Under the pieces are notes generated by a model that was not told where the DNA came from, searched no databases, and saw nothing but the letters and a program-made list of their open reading frames with translations. 64,000 nt of DNA. Origin: Geminocystis sp050753365 (GTDB lineage Bacteria > Cyanobacteriota > Cyanobacteriia > Cyanobacteriales > Cyanobacteriaceae). Position 1 is the first letter of the stretch. Every line of letters begins with the position of its first letter. Location of the stretch: positions 1 to 64,000 of the forward strand of contig NZ_JBLZFY010000007.1 in the NCBI RefSeq assembly GCF_050753365.1. The letters run 5' to 3'. Positions 15,974 to 25,073 of the stretch are shown here, piece after piece. The translations under genes were made by a program, and so were the position numbers.

Positions 15974-17380
15974 TTACACTAAAGCAGGTTGTTTGACATT
16001 ACCCACAGGATAATCTTGAGCGATTACTTGAGCCGATCGTTTACCCGATAATACAGCACCTTCCATACTTCCTAAATATTCTTGCATGGTAAAATCTCCT
16101 GCAAGGTAAAAATTACTAATAGGAGTTTTTTGGGAAGGGCGATAGGCTTGTCTGCCGGGGGTAGCTTTATAAACCGATCGAGGGGTTTTGACTACATGAG
16201 ATTTCAACAATTTTGCTTGATTATCTCCTGTAAAGTGTTGAGGGAATAATTTTCTTAACTCTTGCATCGTAGCTTCGATAATTTCCTCGTCAGATTTTGT
16301 AATCCAATCATGCGCAGGTGCTAAAACTAACTCTAACATCGATCGATCGGGGTTACTGTATTCTTTACAAGTGTTGCTCATGTCAGCATAAACACTCAAT
16401 AAAGGCGATCGAGAGAATAATAAATGATCAATATCCGTGAGTTTTCGATCGAACCATAAATGTAAGTTAATGACTGGTACACCCTCTAAACCTTCCAATT
16501 TTTGGAAAAAGGGCATTTCTTTCCAAGCAGGAGGTAACATCACCTTCAAAGGATCAACAGGCATAGCACTAACATAAGCATCCGCCGTAAAAACTTCATC
16601 CTCAGCACCATTTAAACCACGCAATAAGAAGCCCTTAACGCTTCCGTCCTCATTTAACAAAATTTCCTTTAAAGGGGCATTTAAACGCACTTCCCCCCCT
16701 CTTTCCGTAACATAATCCACAATGGGTTGACATAATCTTTCCGTAGGCGAACCATCTAAAAACGCCATTTTTGAACCATTTTTCTCCTGTAAAAAGCGAT
16801 TTAAAGCCGTTAAGAGAATAGTAGCGGAAATCTCATCAGGGTTAATGAAGTTCAACGCCTTCGACATAGCGATAAAAACTTCCTTCTCGATTCTAGGAGG
16901 AATGTTTTGTTTTGCCATCCATTCAGACCAAGAATATTTATCCATCTCCTCTACATACTGTTGTCCCTGTACGATCGCAGGTAACAACCCTAAACCAAAC
17001 TTAATTTTTTCGCCCCACGTTAACATATCATTATTGCGCAAAATGGCAATCAAACCATTAACAGGTGCAGGAAGATCGGGAAAATCGAACCGTGAATAAG
17101 TACCGGGTTTATCAGGTTGATTAAAAATCATGGTGTGTTCTTTCCACTGCAAACGATCTTCAATACCCAATTCGTGGAATAATTGCAACATATTGGGGTA
17201 AGCACCGAAAAAGATATGAAGTCCAGTTTCATACCAGTCTCCATCTTCGTCTTTCCATGCGGCAACTTTTCCTCCTAAAACATCTCGTCTTTCGAGTACG
17301 ATCGGAGTATGTCCAGCATCTACTAAATATTTTGCGCAAGAAAGTCCTGCTAATCCTGCACCTGCTATGGCAATTCGCAT
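15974..17380 (-). CDS. pds: 15-cis-phytoene desaturase
   Basis: The 468-residue enzyme is the plant/cyanobacterial type CrtP/PDS. It begins MRIAIAGAGLAGLSCAKYLVDAGHTPIVLERRDVLGGKVAAW, the FAD-binding motif, and ends with FYLAGDFTMQEYLGSMEGAVLSGKRSAQVIAQ. It introduces two double bonds into phytoene to give zeta-carotene, passing electrons to plastoquinone at the thylakoid membrane. Length matches the family. It is the first step after phytoene synthase, which is not seen in this window. The DUF1997 gene follows. Confidence 0.97.
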   Translation of the reverse strand: MRIAIAGAGLAGLSCAKYLVDAGHTPIVLERRDVLGGKVAAWKDEDGDWYETGLHIFFGAYPNMLQLFHELGIEDRLQWKEHTMIFNQPDKPGTYSRFDFPDLPAPVNGLIAILRNNDMLTWGEKIKFGLGLLPAIVQGQQYVEEMDKYSWSEWMAKQNIPPRIEKEVFIAMSKALNFINPDEISATILLTALNRFLQEKNGSKMAFLDGSPTERLCQPIVDYVTERGGEVRLNAPLKEILLNEDGSVKGFLLRGLNGAEDEVFTADAYVSAMPVDPLKVMLPPAWKEMPFFQKLEGLEGVPVINLHLWFDRKLTDIDHLLFSRSPLLSVYADMSNTCKEYSNPDRSMLELVLAPAHDWITKSDEEIIEATMQELRKLFPQHFTGDNQAKLLKSHVVKTPRSVYKATPGRQAYRPSQKTPISNFYLAGDFTMQEYLGSMEGAVLSGKRSAQVIAQDYPVGNVKQPALV

Positions 17381-17526
17381 CTATTTTTTACTCATCTACA
17401 TTTTTTCTCTTTACCATTTTACTCCCATTGCTTCACATTTCGTTACATTTTTTTAAGATTTTTTCATTAAACTGTTTAGGTTACATAAACTAAAGTTCGA
17501 TCGAAATCCTATTGATGAATATTTAT

Positions 17527-17580
17527 GATTTTATCACCGTAAAACAGGCATCTTGCCTGTATTTTTGAAGATGTCTAATT
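17527..17580. repeat. Small palindromic element with ACAGGCA-TCT-TGCCTGT
   Basis: TTTTATCACCGTAAAACAGG... continues to GAAGATGTCTAAT. A close relative is at 57368-57443, and a piece is at 35286-35310. The right end (AGATGTCTAAT) resembles the terminal repeat of the 85-bp element at 10903. Confidence 0.75.
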
Positions 17581-17603
17581 TATTATAAAGGGGAATCTAG
17601 TTT

Positions 17604-17640
17604 AAATTTCTCATAAATGATTCCTGATTGCTATATTATT
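17604..17640. repeat. Dispersed repeat TTTCTCATAAATGATTCCTGATTGCTATA, copy 2
   Basis: Second copy of the repeat at 12605 and 27661, sitting just downstream of the frameshifted toxin gene. Confidence 0.7.
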
Positions 17641-17644
17641 TTTT

Positions 17645-17976
17645 CTACTCATTAATTTCTTTAATAATTTGTTTTATCTCTGAAGCACTAATATTAGTTT
17701 GATCTGATTTGGCATAAATAATTAATAATAAAATTATTTCTCCTGAAACTATTTGATAAATGAGCCGATAGCCTCCACTTTTGCTATAGGAATATCGCTA
17801 TTTTTTGCCCTTGCTTTATAAATTATTTGGGATACCCCTGTTATTTGATTTCCGATTAAATTTCCTTGTTGTAATTCATTAATAATAGGTTGAATATCTT
17901 TTTTGATTTGCCGATAGCGTTTCTTTAGTTTCTTAAATCTACGTTTAAAAGGTTCTGTAATTTGTATTTCTTTCAT
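17645..17976 (-). pseudogene. RelE/YafQ-like toxin gene broken by a frameshift
   Basis: From the ATG at 17976 the frame reads MKEIQITEPFKRRFKKLKKRYRQIKKDI... and KARAKNSDIPIA, then runs off-frame to a stop at 17749. One base shift near 17795-17805 restores a family-like ending: KSGGYRLIYQIVSGEIILLLIIYAK...SEIKQIIKEINE, stopping at 17645. Intact relatives continue through KSGGYRxIY in one frame, so a single-base deletion is the simplest reading. The antitoxin upstream is intact and adjacent. A sequencing error or programmed frameshift remains possible. Confidence 0.82.
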
Positions 17977-18216
17977 TTATGATTCTTCATTCTCCCAAAG
18001 TTCTTCTAAAGGGTAGGTTTTACCATCTCTAGCATCGAGGAGGCTTTGTTTAAAATCGGCTATTAATTGAATTTTATTATCATTATTTTCCTCTATTTCT
18101 AAGGGAAGGTTTTGTAAAATATTTTCCCACATAGCTAGGGGTATTAAAACATCGGTTTTTTTCCCTTCATCATTAGTCAAATATCTGATTTTATTTTTTA
18201 AAGTGTCAATATTCAT
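17977..18216 (-). CDS. Antitoxin partner of the frameshifted toxin
   Basis: A 79-residue protein, MNIDTLKNKIRYLTNDEGKKTDVLIPLAMWENILQNL..., whose stop codon directly abuts the toxin start (no spacer). Its N-terminal KIRYLTNDEGKKTDVLIPLAMWE pattern is common in cyanobacterial antitoxins paired with RelE-like toxins, and the acidic tail (LEELWENEES) would bind the toxin. Since the toxin frame is broken, this may be an orphan antitoxin. Confidence 0.75.
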   Translation of the reverse strand: MNIDTLKNKIRYLTNDEGKKTDVLIPLAMWENILQNLPLEIEENNDNKIQLIADFKQSLLDARDGKTYPLEELWENEES

Positions 18217-18361
18217 GGCTTGATTATTTGTTCATTATTATTCTTTATAGTTTTTATTTTATACCTTAATTTTACCTGTCATAACTTTTCTTCAAATCTA
18301 ACACTGAAAAGGGTTGAATATTATTTATTCAACCCCTACAAATTTAATTTTAATCAATTCC

Positions 18362-20008
18362 CTATTTCTGAAGAGCGATCGAACTTACTACTGGAGTATT
18401 TACTTGTGCAATCTCGGCATAAGTTTGACGAATCTCAGTATTTACGGCAACGGTTTTCACGTCATAAAGTTGAGTCGCTAATTTCGGATACAATCCCACA
18501 CTGATAATTAAGGACAGGAAACACACCGCAATAAATACTTCCCTTGGTTTTGCATCTTCATATATCGCTTGACTAGGTAAAACACAACTTGTACCAAAAC
18601 ATACTGCTGGATCGTTGTCGAAGTTTTCTTTTTCTTCGGTATCTCCAATAATACACATTTGTACTTTGTCAGTACCGTAGAATAGTTGTCTTAACATTGA
18701 CAGTAAATAAATAGGAGTCACGATTAAACCCACTGCACTGAGAAATATTGTTGCTGTACGGAAGGTTGAATCATACACATCGCTATTACTAAAACCGACA
18801 AATACCGCTAATTCACTCACAAATCCACTCATACCGGGTAACGCTAAAGAAGCCATTGCACCAGCAGTAAATAAAGCGAATACTTTAGGCATGGCTTTGC
18901 CGATGTCTCCCATTTCATCTAAGAACATGGTATGGGTTCGATCGTAAGTCACCCCAGCAAGGAAGAATAAGAGGGCGGCAATTAAACCATGAGACAACAT
19001 TTGCAACATTGCACCACTGATACCTAAATCCGTAAAGGAAGCGATACCAATTAACACAAAACCCATGTGAGACACGGAAGAATAAGCGAGACGGCGTTTC
19101 ATGTTGGTTTGACCAAAAGAAGCAAAACCACCGTAAACTATGTTTACAACCCCTAAAATCACTAGCACAGGGGCAAAATAAACATGGGCTTCGGGTAATA
19201 AGCCTAAATTTAGCCTAATTAAGCCATAACCGCCCATTTTCAACAAAACACCTGCTAAAATCATCGACACAGGAGAGGAGGCTTCACCGTGCGCATCAGG
19301 TAGCCATGTATGGAGAGGGAAAACAGCCAATTTGACACCGAAGGCAATTAATAAACCGCCGTAGAGTAACACTTCTAACCCGATGGGATACTCTTTTAAT
19401 CCTAATGCCACCATGTCGAAGGTGATTTCTCCTCCGCCGTATAATGCCATACCTAAACCTGCTACGAGAATAAATATAGATGCTAAGGCTGTATAGAGTA
19501 AGAATTTTGTAGCGGCGTAGCGTCTTTTTTGTCCACCCCAAATGGATACTAATAAATATACAGGAACTAACTCTAATTCCCACATGATGAATAATAATAA
19601 AATATCTTGAGCGACAAATACCCCAATTTGTGCTGAGTATAACAATAGCATTAAGAAATAAAATAAACGGGGTTTTCGATCGACTTGCCAAGCGGAAAAC
19701 ATCGATAAAGTGGTGACTAAACCTGCTAATAACACTAGAGGCATAGATAAACCATCTACGGAAACACTCCAACTTAAACCTAATTCTGGAATCCAAGAAT
19801 ATTGCTCAACAAGTTGTAAACTGGCATTAGTTGTATCGTAATGTTGCCAGAAAACGTAACACATTAATATAAAATCTGTTAACCCGACTCCTAAAGCGTA
19901 CCATCTGAGGGTTTTACCATCTTTGTCTGGCACTATGGGAATTAATAGCGCAGCGACAAAGGGTAAGGCGATTATTGCGGTGAGCCAAGGAAATTGATCC
20001 GCTATCAT
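18362..20008 (-). CDS. ndhD: NAD(P)H-quinone oxidoreductase chain 4 (NdhD1 type)
   Basis: The 548-residue membrane protein has about 14 hydrophobic helices and the proton-channel core of the NuoM/NdhD family: residues such as LLLFIMWELELVPVYLLVSIWGG and FPLHTWLPDAHGEASSPVSMILAGVLLKMGGYG. The C-terminal hydrophilic insertion with DPAVCFGTSCVLPSQAIYEDAKPREVF resembles NdhD1 of the NDH-1L respiratory/cyclic complex. It pumps protons at the thylakoid membrane. ndhF is not adjacent. A 62-residue membrane protein lies upstream, divergent. Confidence 0.95.
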   Translation of the reverse strand: MIADQFPWLTAIIALPFVAALLIPIVPDKDGKTLRWYALGVGLTDFILMCYVFWQHYDTTNASLQLVEQYSWIPELGLSWSVSVDGLSMPLVLLAGLVTTLSMFSAWQVDRKPRLFYFLMLLLYSAQIGVFVAQDILLLFIMWELELVPVYLLVSIWGGQKRRYAATKFLLYTALASIFILVAGLGMALYGGGEITFDMVALGLKEYPIGLEVLLYGGLLIAFGVKLAVFPLHTWLPDAHGEASSPVSMILAGVLLKMGGYGLIRLNLGLLPEAHVYFAPVLVILGVVNIVYGGFASFGQTNMKRRLAYSSVSHMGFVLIGIASFTDLGISGAMLQMLSHGLIAALLFFLAGVTYDRTHTMFLDEMGDIGKAMPKVFALFTAGAMASLALPGMSGFVSELAVFVGFSNSDVYDSTFRTATIFLSAVGLIVTPIYLLSMLRQLFYGTDKVQMCIIGDTEEKENFDNDPAVCFGTSCVLPSQAIYEDAKPREVFIAVCFLSLIISVGLYPKLATQLYDVKTVAVNTEIRQTYAEIAQVNTPVVSSIALQK

Positions 20009-20123
20009 ATTCTTTTTATATTAAGACTTAATTTTAATGTAACTATCTTACTGTACTTTGTTAATTTTTGTTAAGATTTTTTTGCAAAAATATTATTTAA
20101 TTTAATTTTGATACCTATAAACT

Positions 20124-20312
20124 ATGTTTAACTTTGATCCCACCTTCATTTTTTTATTAATGCTACTCCATTGTTTAATTGGTCTTACGGCTGCGATCGT
20201 GGCGGATACTAAAGGCAATTCGTTTTTACTGTGGTTAATTATCGGTATGATTGGCGGTACTTTTGGGTTAATTGCATCTATAAAAAGCACAACAAAAGTC
20301 ATACAAGAATAA
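20124..20312 (+). CDS. 62-residue two-helix membrane protein
   Basis: The small ORF encodes MFNFDPTFIFLLMLLHCLIGLTAAIVADTKGNSFLLWLIIGMIGGTFGLIASIKSTTKVIQE, two membrane helices (about 8-27 and 34-52) joined by VADTKGNSF. The glycine-rich second helix is typical of small cyanobacterial membrane proteins with a conserved xADxKGxSFxxWxxxGxxxG pattern. No good Shine-Dalgarno is present, which is not unusual here. An opposite-strand frame of similar size overlaps it but lacks any family pattern. Function unknown. Confidence 0.6.
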   Translation: MFNFDPTFIFLLMLLHCLIGLTAAIVADTKGNSFLLWLIIGMIGGTFGLIASIKSTTKVIQE

Positions 20313-20348
20313 CCATAAAAAAAGGTCAAAAATTGAGGCAATAATTTC

Positions 20349-20433
20349 TATTAGACATCTCCAAAAATTATTTTTAATTGTTTCGTAGTAAGGGCTTCAG
20401 CCCTTAAAATCTTAATTAATGGAGAAGTCTATT
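20349..20433. repeat. 85-bp MITE-like element, copy 2
   Basis: Identical to 10903-10987 in the same orientation, with the AAGGGCTTCAGCCCTT central palindrome. It lies between the small membrane protein and the porin gene. Confidence 0.85.
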
Positions 20434-20458
20434 GATCAACTCAATTTTTAACCTAAAT

Positions 20459-20479
20459 GTAGGGTGGGCAATGCCCACC
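20459..20479. repeat. Palindromic GGTGGGCAATGCCCACC repeat, copy 4
   Basis: A perfect palindrome 16 bp past the stop of the porin gene (minus strand). As with the copy after carB, it sits at a gene 3' end. Confidence 0.8.
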
Positions 20480-20494
20480 AACCACTACAAATAA

Positions 20495-22114
20495 TTAGAA
20501 TTGGAATACGGTACGGAGTACACCCACAACAGCAGTGTTATTGGAATCATCTTGGTTAGGATTGAACACAGCGTAAACACCGGGGGTAATAGAGATGTTG
20601 TCGGTTACGGGGAATCTATAATTACCTTCTACAATCCATGATGTACTGCCACCAAGTACGGTTTTGCCTCCTCTTCCTTCAACTGCATCAACATAGGGTA
20701 ACATTCCACCACCGATGTTTAATACAGCACCCTCTTTCATTAAGTCCAGTAAGGAGAAGTTAAGGGCAAAAGTCCATAAATCAGCATTAGCATTGCTACC
20801 CGGATCGTTGATGTCACTGTAACCACCCCAACCAGAAACGTTGAATTTTTCAGCTACACGCCATGTTCCTTGAATACCCACGTTATGAGTTTCCACTCTG
20901 ACTCCTCTGAGTTGATTGGGTAATGCACCGAGGGGAGTTAAGCCACCGCCGATGTTGTTAGCGTTGTCATAAGCAAACATATAACCTAAACCAAAGCCGA
21001 GATTTTTGTTAGGATTGATGCCTAATTGAACACCTGCACTGTAAACCCCATTGAATAAACCACTTCCTCTGCTGGGATCAGCCGCACTGTTATTATTACC
21101 TGCTAAGTAAGATGCAGTAATGTCAAAAGTACTATTGAACTTGTATTGAGCCGCTATCCCCGCTTCTCCCACGTTACGATATAGAACAGGGTTATAACGC
21201 ATGGCACGAGATAAAGCACCAGTGCCTCCACTTTCAGTATAGGGGGAGTAAGCTCTGTAAATATCATCTACAGCCATCATAGGACCAGCCCAAAATCTGA
21301 ATTTATCGCCCAATGGTGCTGTATAAAATACTTTGTCCGCAATAACATTGTTATCAGGAGTATTTTGTTCAAAGCTCAGTCTTGCCTGAGTGCTAGGAAG
21401 ATTATTTCCAGTTTGGGTTCTGATACGGGGTACGTTTCCTGCCGCTAAACGAACTCTTAATCTGTCTTTACCTGTGAAAGAACTATCTAAACTTAAACGA
21501 ACTCGATCGCTTAGGGTAGTTTGAGCATTTCCTCGACTATTTTCGCCAAAAGCTGTTAAACCAAAGATTACTTCCCCTCTTAACTTGGTGGTGGTGGAGA
21601 ATTGGTGATCTTCTAAGAAAGCAACTCTACCTTCTAAGTTGTCAACTCTTGCACCTAAAGCGGCTAATTCGGTTTCAAATTCTGCCATTAAGCGTTTTAA
21701 TTTTTCGATGTCTTCTCTGAGTACGCCTTGACTAGAAGCAATTAAACGTTCCATTTGTTGCATACAAGCGTTTAAACCTGCGGCAAATTCGTAACGACTT
21801 AACGCACGGTTTCCTCTGAAGGTTCGATCGGGATAACCGACAATACAACCATAGTTCTCGACTAAACTTCTTAACGCTTCAAAAGCCCAATCCGTAGGAG
21901 ACACATCTCTTAATTGAGATACGGAGGTAACTTGTCCCATAGGTTGGGTTTGGTTATATTCGGAAATCTGTTGTAAAGTTGCATCAGCACTGATTTCGTT
22001 GGCGTTGGCATCTTTAAGCGCGATACCGTTGGCAACCATCGCTAAAGCAATTACCGCAGGAGTTGCTACAGAATATTTTTTCATGGATTTAAACATACTT
22101 TTTAAGTTTCTCAC
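20495..22114 (-). CDS. SLH/OprB iron-uptake porin
   Basis: The 539-residue outer-membrane protein has an N-terminal signal peptide (residues about 15-39, ending ANANE), an SLH domain near 60-120 (VSPTDWAFEALRSLVENYGCIVGYPDRTFRGNRALSRYEFAAGLNACMQ), a coiled coil near 130-170 and an OprB-like beta-barrel ending in aromatic VFQF. Cyanobacterial members are described as iron-uptake porins; the SLH domain anchors them to peptidoglycan. The tail matches the family's closing strand (GVLRTVFQF). It is monocistronic. Confidence 0.93.
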   Translation of the reverse strand: MRNLKSMFKSMKKYSVATPAVIALAMVANGIALKDANANEISADATLQQISEYNQTQPMGQVTSVSQLRDVSPTDWAFEALRSLVENYGCIVGYPDRTFRGNRALSRYEFAAGLNACMQQMERLIASSQGVLREDIEKLKRLMAEFETELAALGARVDNLEGRVAFLEDHQFSTTTKLRGEVIFGLTAFGENSRGNAQTTLSDRVRLSLDSSFTGKDRLRVRLAAGNVPRIRTQTGNNLPSTQARLSFEQNTPDNNVIADKVFYTAPLGDKFRFWAGPMMAVDDIYRAYSPYTESGGTGALSRAMRYNPVLYRNVGEAGIAAQYKFNSTFDITASYLAGNNNSAADPSRGSGLFNGVYSAGVQLGINPNKNLGFGLGYMFAYDNANNIGGGLTPLGALPNQLRGVRVETHNVGIQGTWRVAEKFNVSGWGGYSDINDPGSNANADLWTFALNFSLLDLMKEGAVLNIGGGMLPYVDAVEGRGGKTVLGGSTSWIVEGNYRFPVTDNISITPGVYAVFNPNQDDSNNTAVVGVLRTVFQF

Positions 22115-22222
22115 ACCTTAAATATTGGTCATAAACCATTGATAACATATCAAGATCGTTTTGACAAGTTAAGATGTATTTTAAATCACAATTTTGAATA
22201 AATTTGATGAGTTTTCTGCATT

Positions 22223-23059
22223 TTAAGCGGCATTATTTTTGATTAAATAATCGACTGTTAGGTGCTTTTCCTCAATAATATTGGGTAAATCTTGAATGAT
22301 GATAGAGCATTTTTTGACGAAGGCGTTAGTCCATTTTTCTAACCATTTTAGTTGTATCATGGTTGCCTGATGGTTAAGATTTCCTGTAAAGGTGATTTTG
22401 CCTTTTTTGTCCATGGAGAATTGTTGTAACCATTCGATGTCGGGACGACTTTCTTCAAAGTTTTTGGCGGTGATAGTGCCTCCTAAGTAACAACTGGTTA
22501 TACTTGCCATAGACTCAAAGTTAGTGATAACTTGGGCGATCGTAATTTTTTTCCCTGCTGATCCTTGAAATGATGATACTAATGTAAGTCCTAGGGCAAC
22601 GGGATCGAACCCTCGATCGAACCGAGTGGTGTTATCATAAGATGCACCGTGAAAAATAGCACCGTTTAAGTGAGCGCCATTCAAAAAAGCCCCACATAAG
22701 TCGGCTTTCATAAAATTAGCTTTAGTGAGAAAACTACCTGTAAAATAGGTTTCTTTGACAATGGCTTTTCGGAAATCGCTTTTGGTTAAATAGGCTTTGA
22801 TAAGGTAAGCCCCCGTTAAGTTAGCACCGCTCAAATTAGCACCGCTCAAATTAGCTTCGTTGAAGTAACAATGACTTAAATTGGCATTGCTCAAATCTGC
22901 TTCTCTTAAATCCGCATAACTTAAATCAGAGCCTTGTAAATTAATACCTTTTAATTTGCTATTTCTTAAATCAATTCTTCTCAACTGTAATTTTGGGAAT
23001 TCTCTTTGTCCTTGATTGTATTGAGTGATTATATCGATCGAATAGTTGCTACTTAACAT
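22223..23059 (-). CDS. Pentapeptide repeat protein
   Basis: The 278-residue protein carries about 20 pentapeptide repeats of the A(D/N)LxX type between residues 25 and 135, for example LREADLSNANLSHCYF and NEANLSGANLSGANLTGAYL, which should fold as a right-handed beta-helix. The C-terminal 120 residues are a different alpha/beta domain (KITIAQVITNFESMASITSCYLGGTITAKNFEESRPDIEWLQQFSMDKKGKI) that I do not recognise. Such proteins are abundant in cyanobacteria; the specific role is unknown. It is alone on its strand between porin and channel. Confidence 0.88.
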   Translation of the reverse strand: MLSSNYSIDIITQYNQGQREFPKLQLRRIDLRNSKLKGINLQGSDLSYADLREADLSNANLSHCYFNEANLSGANLSGANLTGAYLIKAYLTKSDFRKAIVKETYFTGSFLTKANFMKADLCGAFLNGAHLNGAIFHGASYDNTTRFDRGFDPVALGLTLVSSFQGSAGKKITIAQVITNFESMASITSCYLGGTITAKNFEESRPDIEWLQQFSMDKKGKITFTGNLNHQATMIQLKWLEKWTNAFVKKCSIIIQDLPNIIEEKHLTVDYLIKNNAA

Positions 23060-23289
23060 GGTTTTTGCTCCTTTTTTGCTAAATTAATCTGATTTGAGAT
23101 GCTTCACTTTTACAGTTTATAAAAGAATTTTTTTATGTTTATTTTTCTTAATGATTTTTTCATCTTTCTTTAATTCTAACGATTTTTATTAAAATATAGG
23201 TATATTTTTTTACAAAAGTTTGCTAAACTTTAACCATCTTATAAATAATTATTTTTTCTCAGTATTTCTACAGATAAAATGTAAAAAAT

Positions 23290-24876
23290 TTAAACAGGTT
23301 TCATATTGGGTTGAACGATCCTCAGAACTTCTTGATAAATCTGACTACTAATGCGATCGCCTCTTTTACCGTATTCAAGTTTAATGTCATCCACAAAAAA
23401 ATTAATTTGAAATTGATAGTAGAGAAATCCCTCGTCATGATTTAAAGCTGTCACCCAAATTTGGGGATCTTGCCATTTTTTTCGCTCTTTAAAACGAGAT
23501 TTAAACCAGTCACTCAACTCTAAAACATAATCATCTAAACGAGTTTCTTCTAATTGAGGATTAATAATTTTTTGGTATAAGCGATAGGTTCTTTTTTTGA
23601 TCAGGTTTATTTTACGATCCCACTCTTGGGGAATTAAGTAAAGGTCTTCTTCTTGTAAATTGGGGTCTTTCAACCAAAGACGATACCATTTTCTGACTAA
23701 TTCGATTAATGCTTCTGAATCTTGAGACTCGATAAATTCCTGAAGGAAGGTATCTTGATTTTCTTCTATATTGAAACCAATTAACTCTAAAACTTGTTGA
23801 TATTCTTGGATAATGTTGGCGATTTCTTCGGAAGTTAAGCCTCCTTTTTCGGCGAATTGTAGTGTCACCACTAAGGCTTCTAAAGAATATTCGATTTCTT
23901 CTAGTTTGTCGTTAACTTGTTGTTCTGCTAAGAGTCTTAATTTACCAATTTCTTGTTGTAATTGAACAGATGATTCATTTTCTAGGTAATATCGATCGAT
24001 CAAACTCAATTTTTGTTCGATATTGGCTAAAGTGTCAGGATGAGCTAAAACCACTTCGGTAATAGTTTTTTGCAGATACTCTAATTCATAATTCGCAGGA
24101 ATTTCTAAGGTACGAGAATAGTAGAAATAAGAAGTAGGACGACTTAAATTAGTGATATTTTGATTTTGTAAAACACTATTGGGAATATAAACGTCGCAGT
24201 GATTATCAAAAAGATAAATTTGTGTCACCCTAACTCCGATACGACATAACATTCCGATCGATCCATCTTCCAGACGCAACACATCCCCGAATTGAAAAGG
24301 GGTATCAATCAACAAGACAATGCCACTGAAAAAATTAGCGAGAATATCTTTTAAGGCAAAACCAATAATAAAAGTAGCGCCCCCCAATGTTACCCAAATT
24401 CCTGTTAAATCAACGCCAAAAGTTTTTAAGGAAAAAACCCCTCCAAATAAAAAAATGATGACGGGAATAACGGCTTCTACTAAAGGTAATAACACATCAT
24501 CCCACATTACCTCGGTTTGTTGAGTATATTGTTTCAGATAGTAAATAATTACTTGTTTTAAAAGAGCGACAAGCCAAAAACTGATAATAATGATGATGAT
24601 GACAGTAAAGATATTTTCGAGAATATTTCGATCGATGATGAAGTGTAAATCTCGAAATGTAAATTTAAGATTAAGTATTGTAAAAACACTGAGAAGGGGA
24701 TACCCCGATACATTGAGAGTAACCAGAGCAATATCTTTTTCTAACTGACGAAAAAGGGGACGTAAGATAAAAAATAAAATGAGATAGATAATTACAAATC
24801 CCACACTTAAAAATCCTAAGTGAACAATAACGGATTGAATTTGAGGAGAAAGGTTAAACCAAAATTCTGGAAACAT
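23290..24876 (-). CDS. MscS-family mechanosensitive channel
   Basis: The 528-residue membrane protein has four or five N-terminal helices (about 18-40, 55-75, 85-110, 130-150, 160-180) and the MscS pore and beta-domain (GVDLTGIWVTLGGATFIIGFALKDILANFFSGIVLLIDTPFQFGDVLRLEDGSIGMLCRIGVRVTQI). An unusually long cytosolic part (about 300-450) is coiled and acidic, inserted relative to E. coli MscS. It is expected to release solutes under hypo-osmotic stress. Variable heptamer-like AATTGTTCATTGTTAATTG repeats lie upstream. Confidence 0.9.
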   Translation of the reverse strand: MFPEFWFNLSPQIQSVIVHLGFLSVGFVIIYLILFFILRPLFRQLEKDIALVTLNVSGYPLLSVFTILNLKFTFRDLHFIIDRNILENIFTVIIIIIISFWLVALLKQVIIYYLKQYTQQTEVMWDDVLLPLVEAVIPVIIFLFGGVFSLKTFGVDLTGIWVTLGGATFIIGFALKDILANFFSGIVLLIDTPFQFGDVLRLEDGSIGMLCRIGVRVTQIYLFDNHCDVYIPNSVLQNQNITNLSRPTSYFYYSRTLEIPANYELEYLQKTITEVVLAHPDTLANIEQKLSLIDRYYLENESSVQLQQEIGKLRLLAEQQVNDKLEEIEYSLEALVVTLQFAEKGGLTSEEIANIIQEYQQVLELIGFNIEENQDTFLQEFIESQDSEALIELVRKWYRLWLKDPNLQEEDLYLIPQEWDRKINLIKKRTYRLYQKIINPQLEETRLDDYVLELSDWFKSRFKERKKWQDPQIWVTALNHDEGFLYYQFQINFFVDDIKLEYGKRGDRISSQIYQEVLRIVQPNMKPV

Positions 24877-24949
24877 ATTTTAAGAAGCTAGAATTAATTT
24901 ATTCATTATCCATTGTTAATTATTAATTGTTCATTGTTCATTGTTAATT

Positions 24950-24963
24950 GTATTTTTCGATAC
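24950..24963 (+). promoter_or_regulatory. NtcA-type site upstream of amt
   Basis: GTATTTTTCGATAC fits the consensus GTA-N8-TAC exactly. It lies 110 bp before the amt start; a plausible -10-like AT-rich box (TACCAAT/TATTTA) follows 20-26 bp downstream, close to the spacing of NtcA-activated promoters. Nitrogen control of amt by NtcA is established in other cyanobacteria; here it is an inference from the site. Confidence 0.72.
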
Positions 24964-25073
24964 AGAACTTATTAAGTAAAACATACCAATATTTAACAGT
25001 TAATTGAAGACTTAAGAGATTAAATCCTCAATTCTTATGTAGTTTTGAAGCAAATCTATACCAGTAAAAATCC

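Noticed and set aside
20102..20341. Minus-strand frame of 79 codons overlapping the 62-residue membrane protein
   Set aside because: The plus-strand product has a typical two-helix membrane pattern; the minus frame has none.
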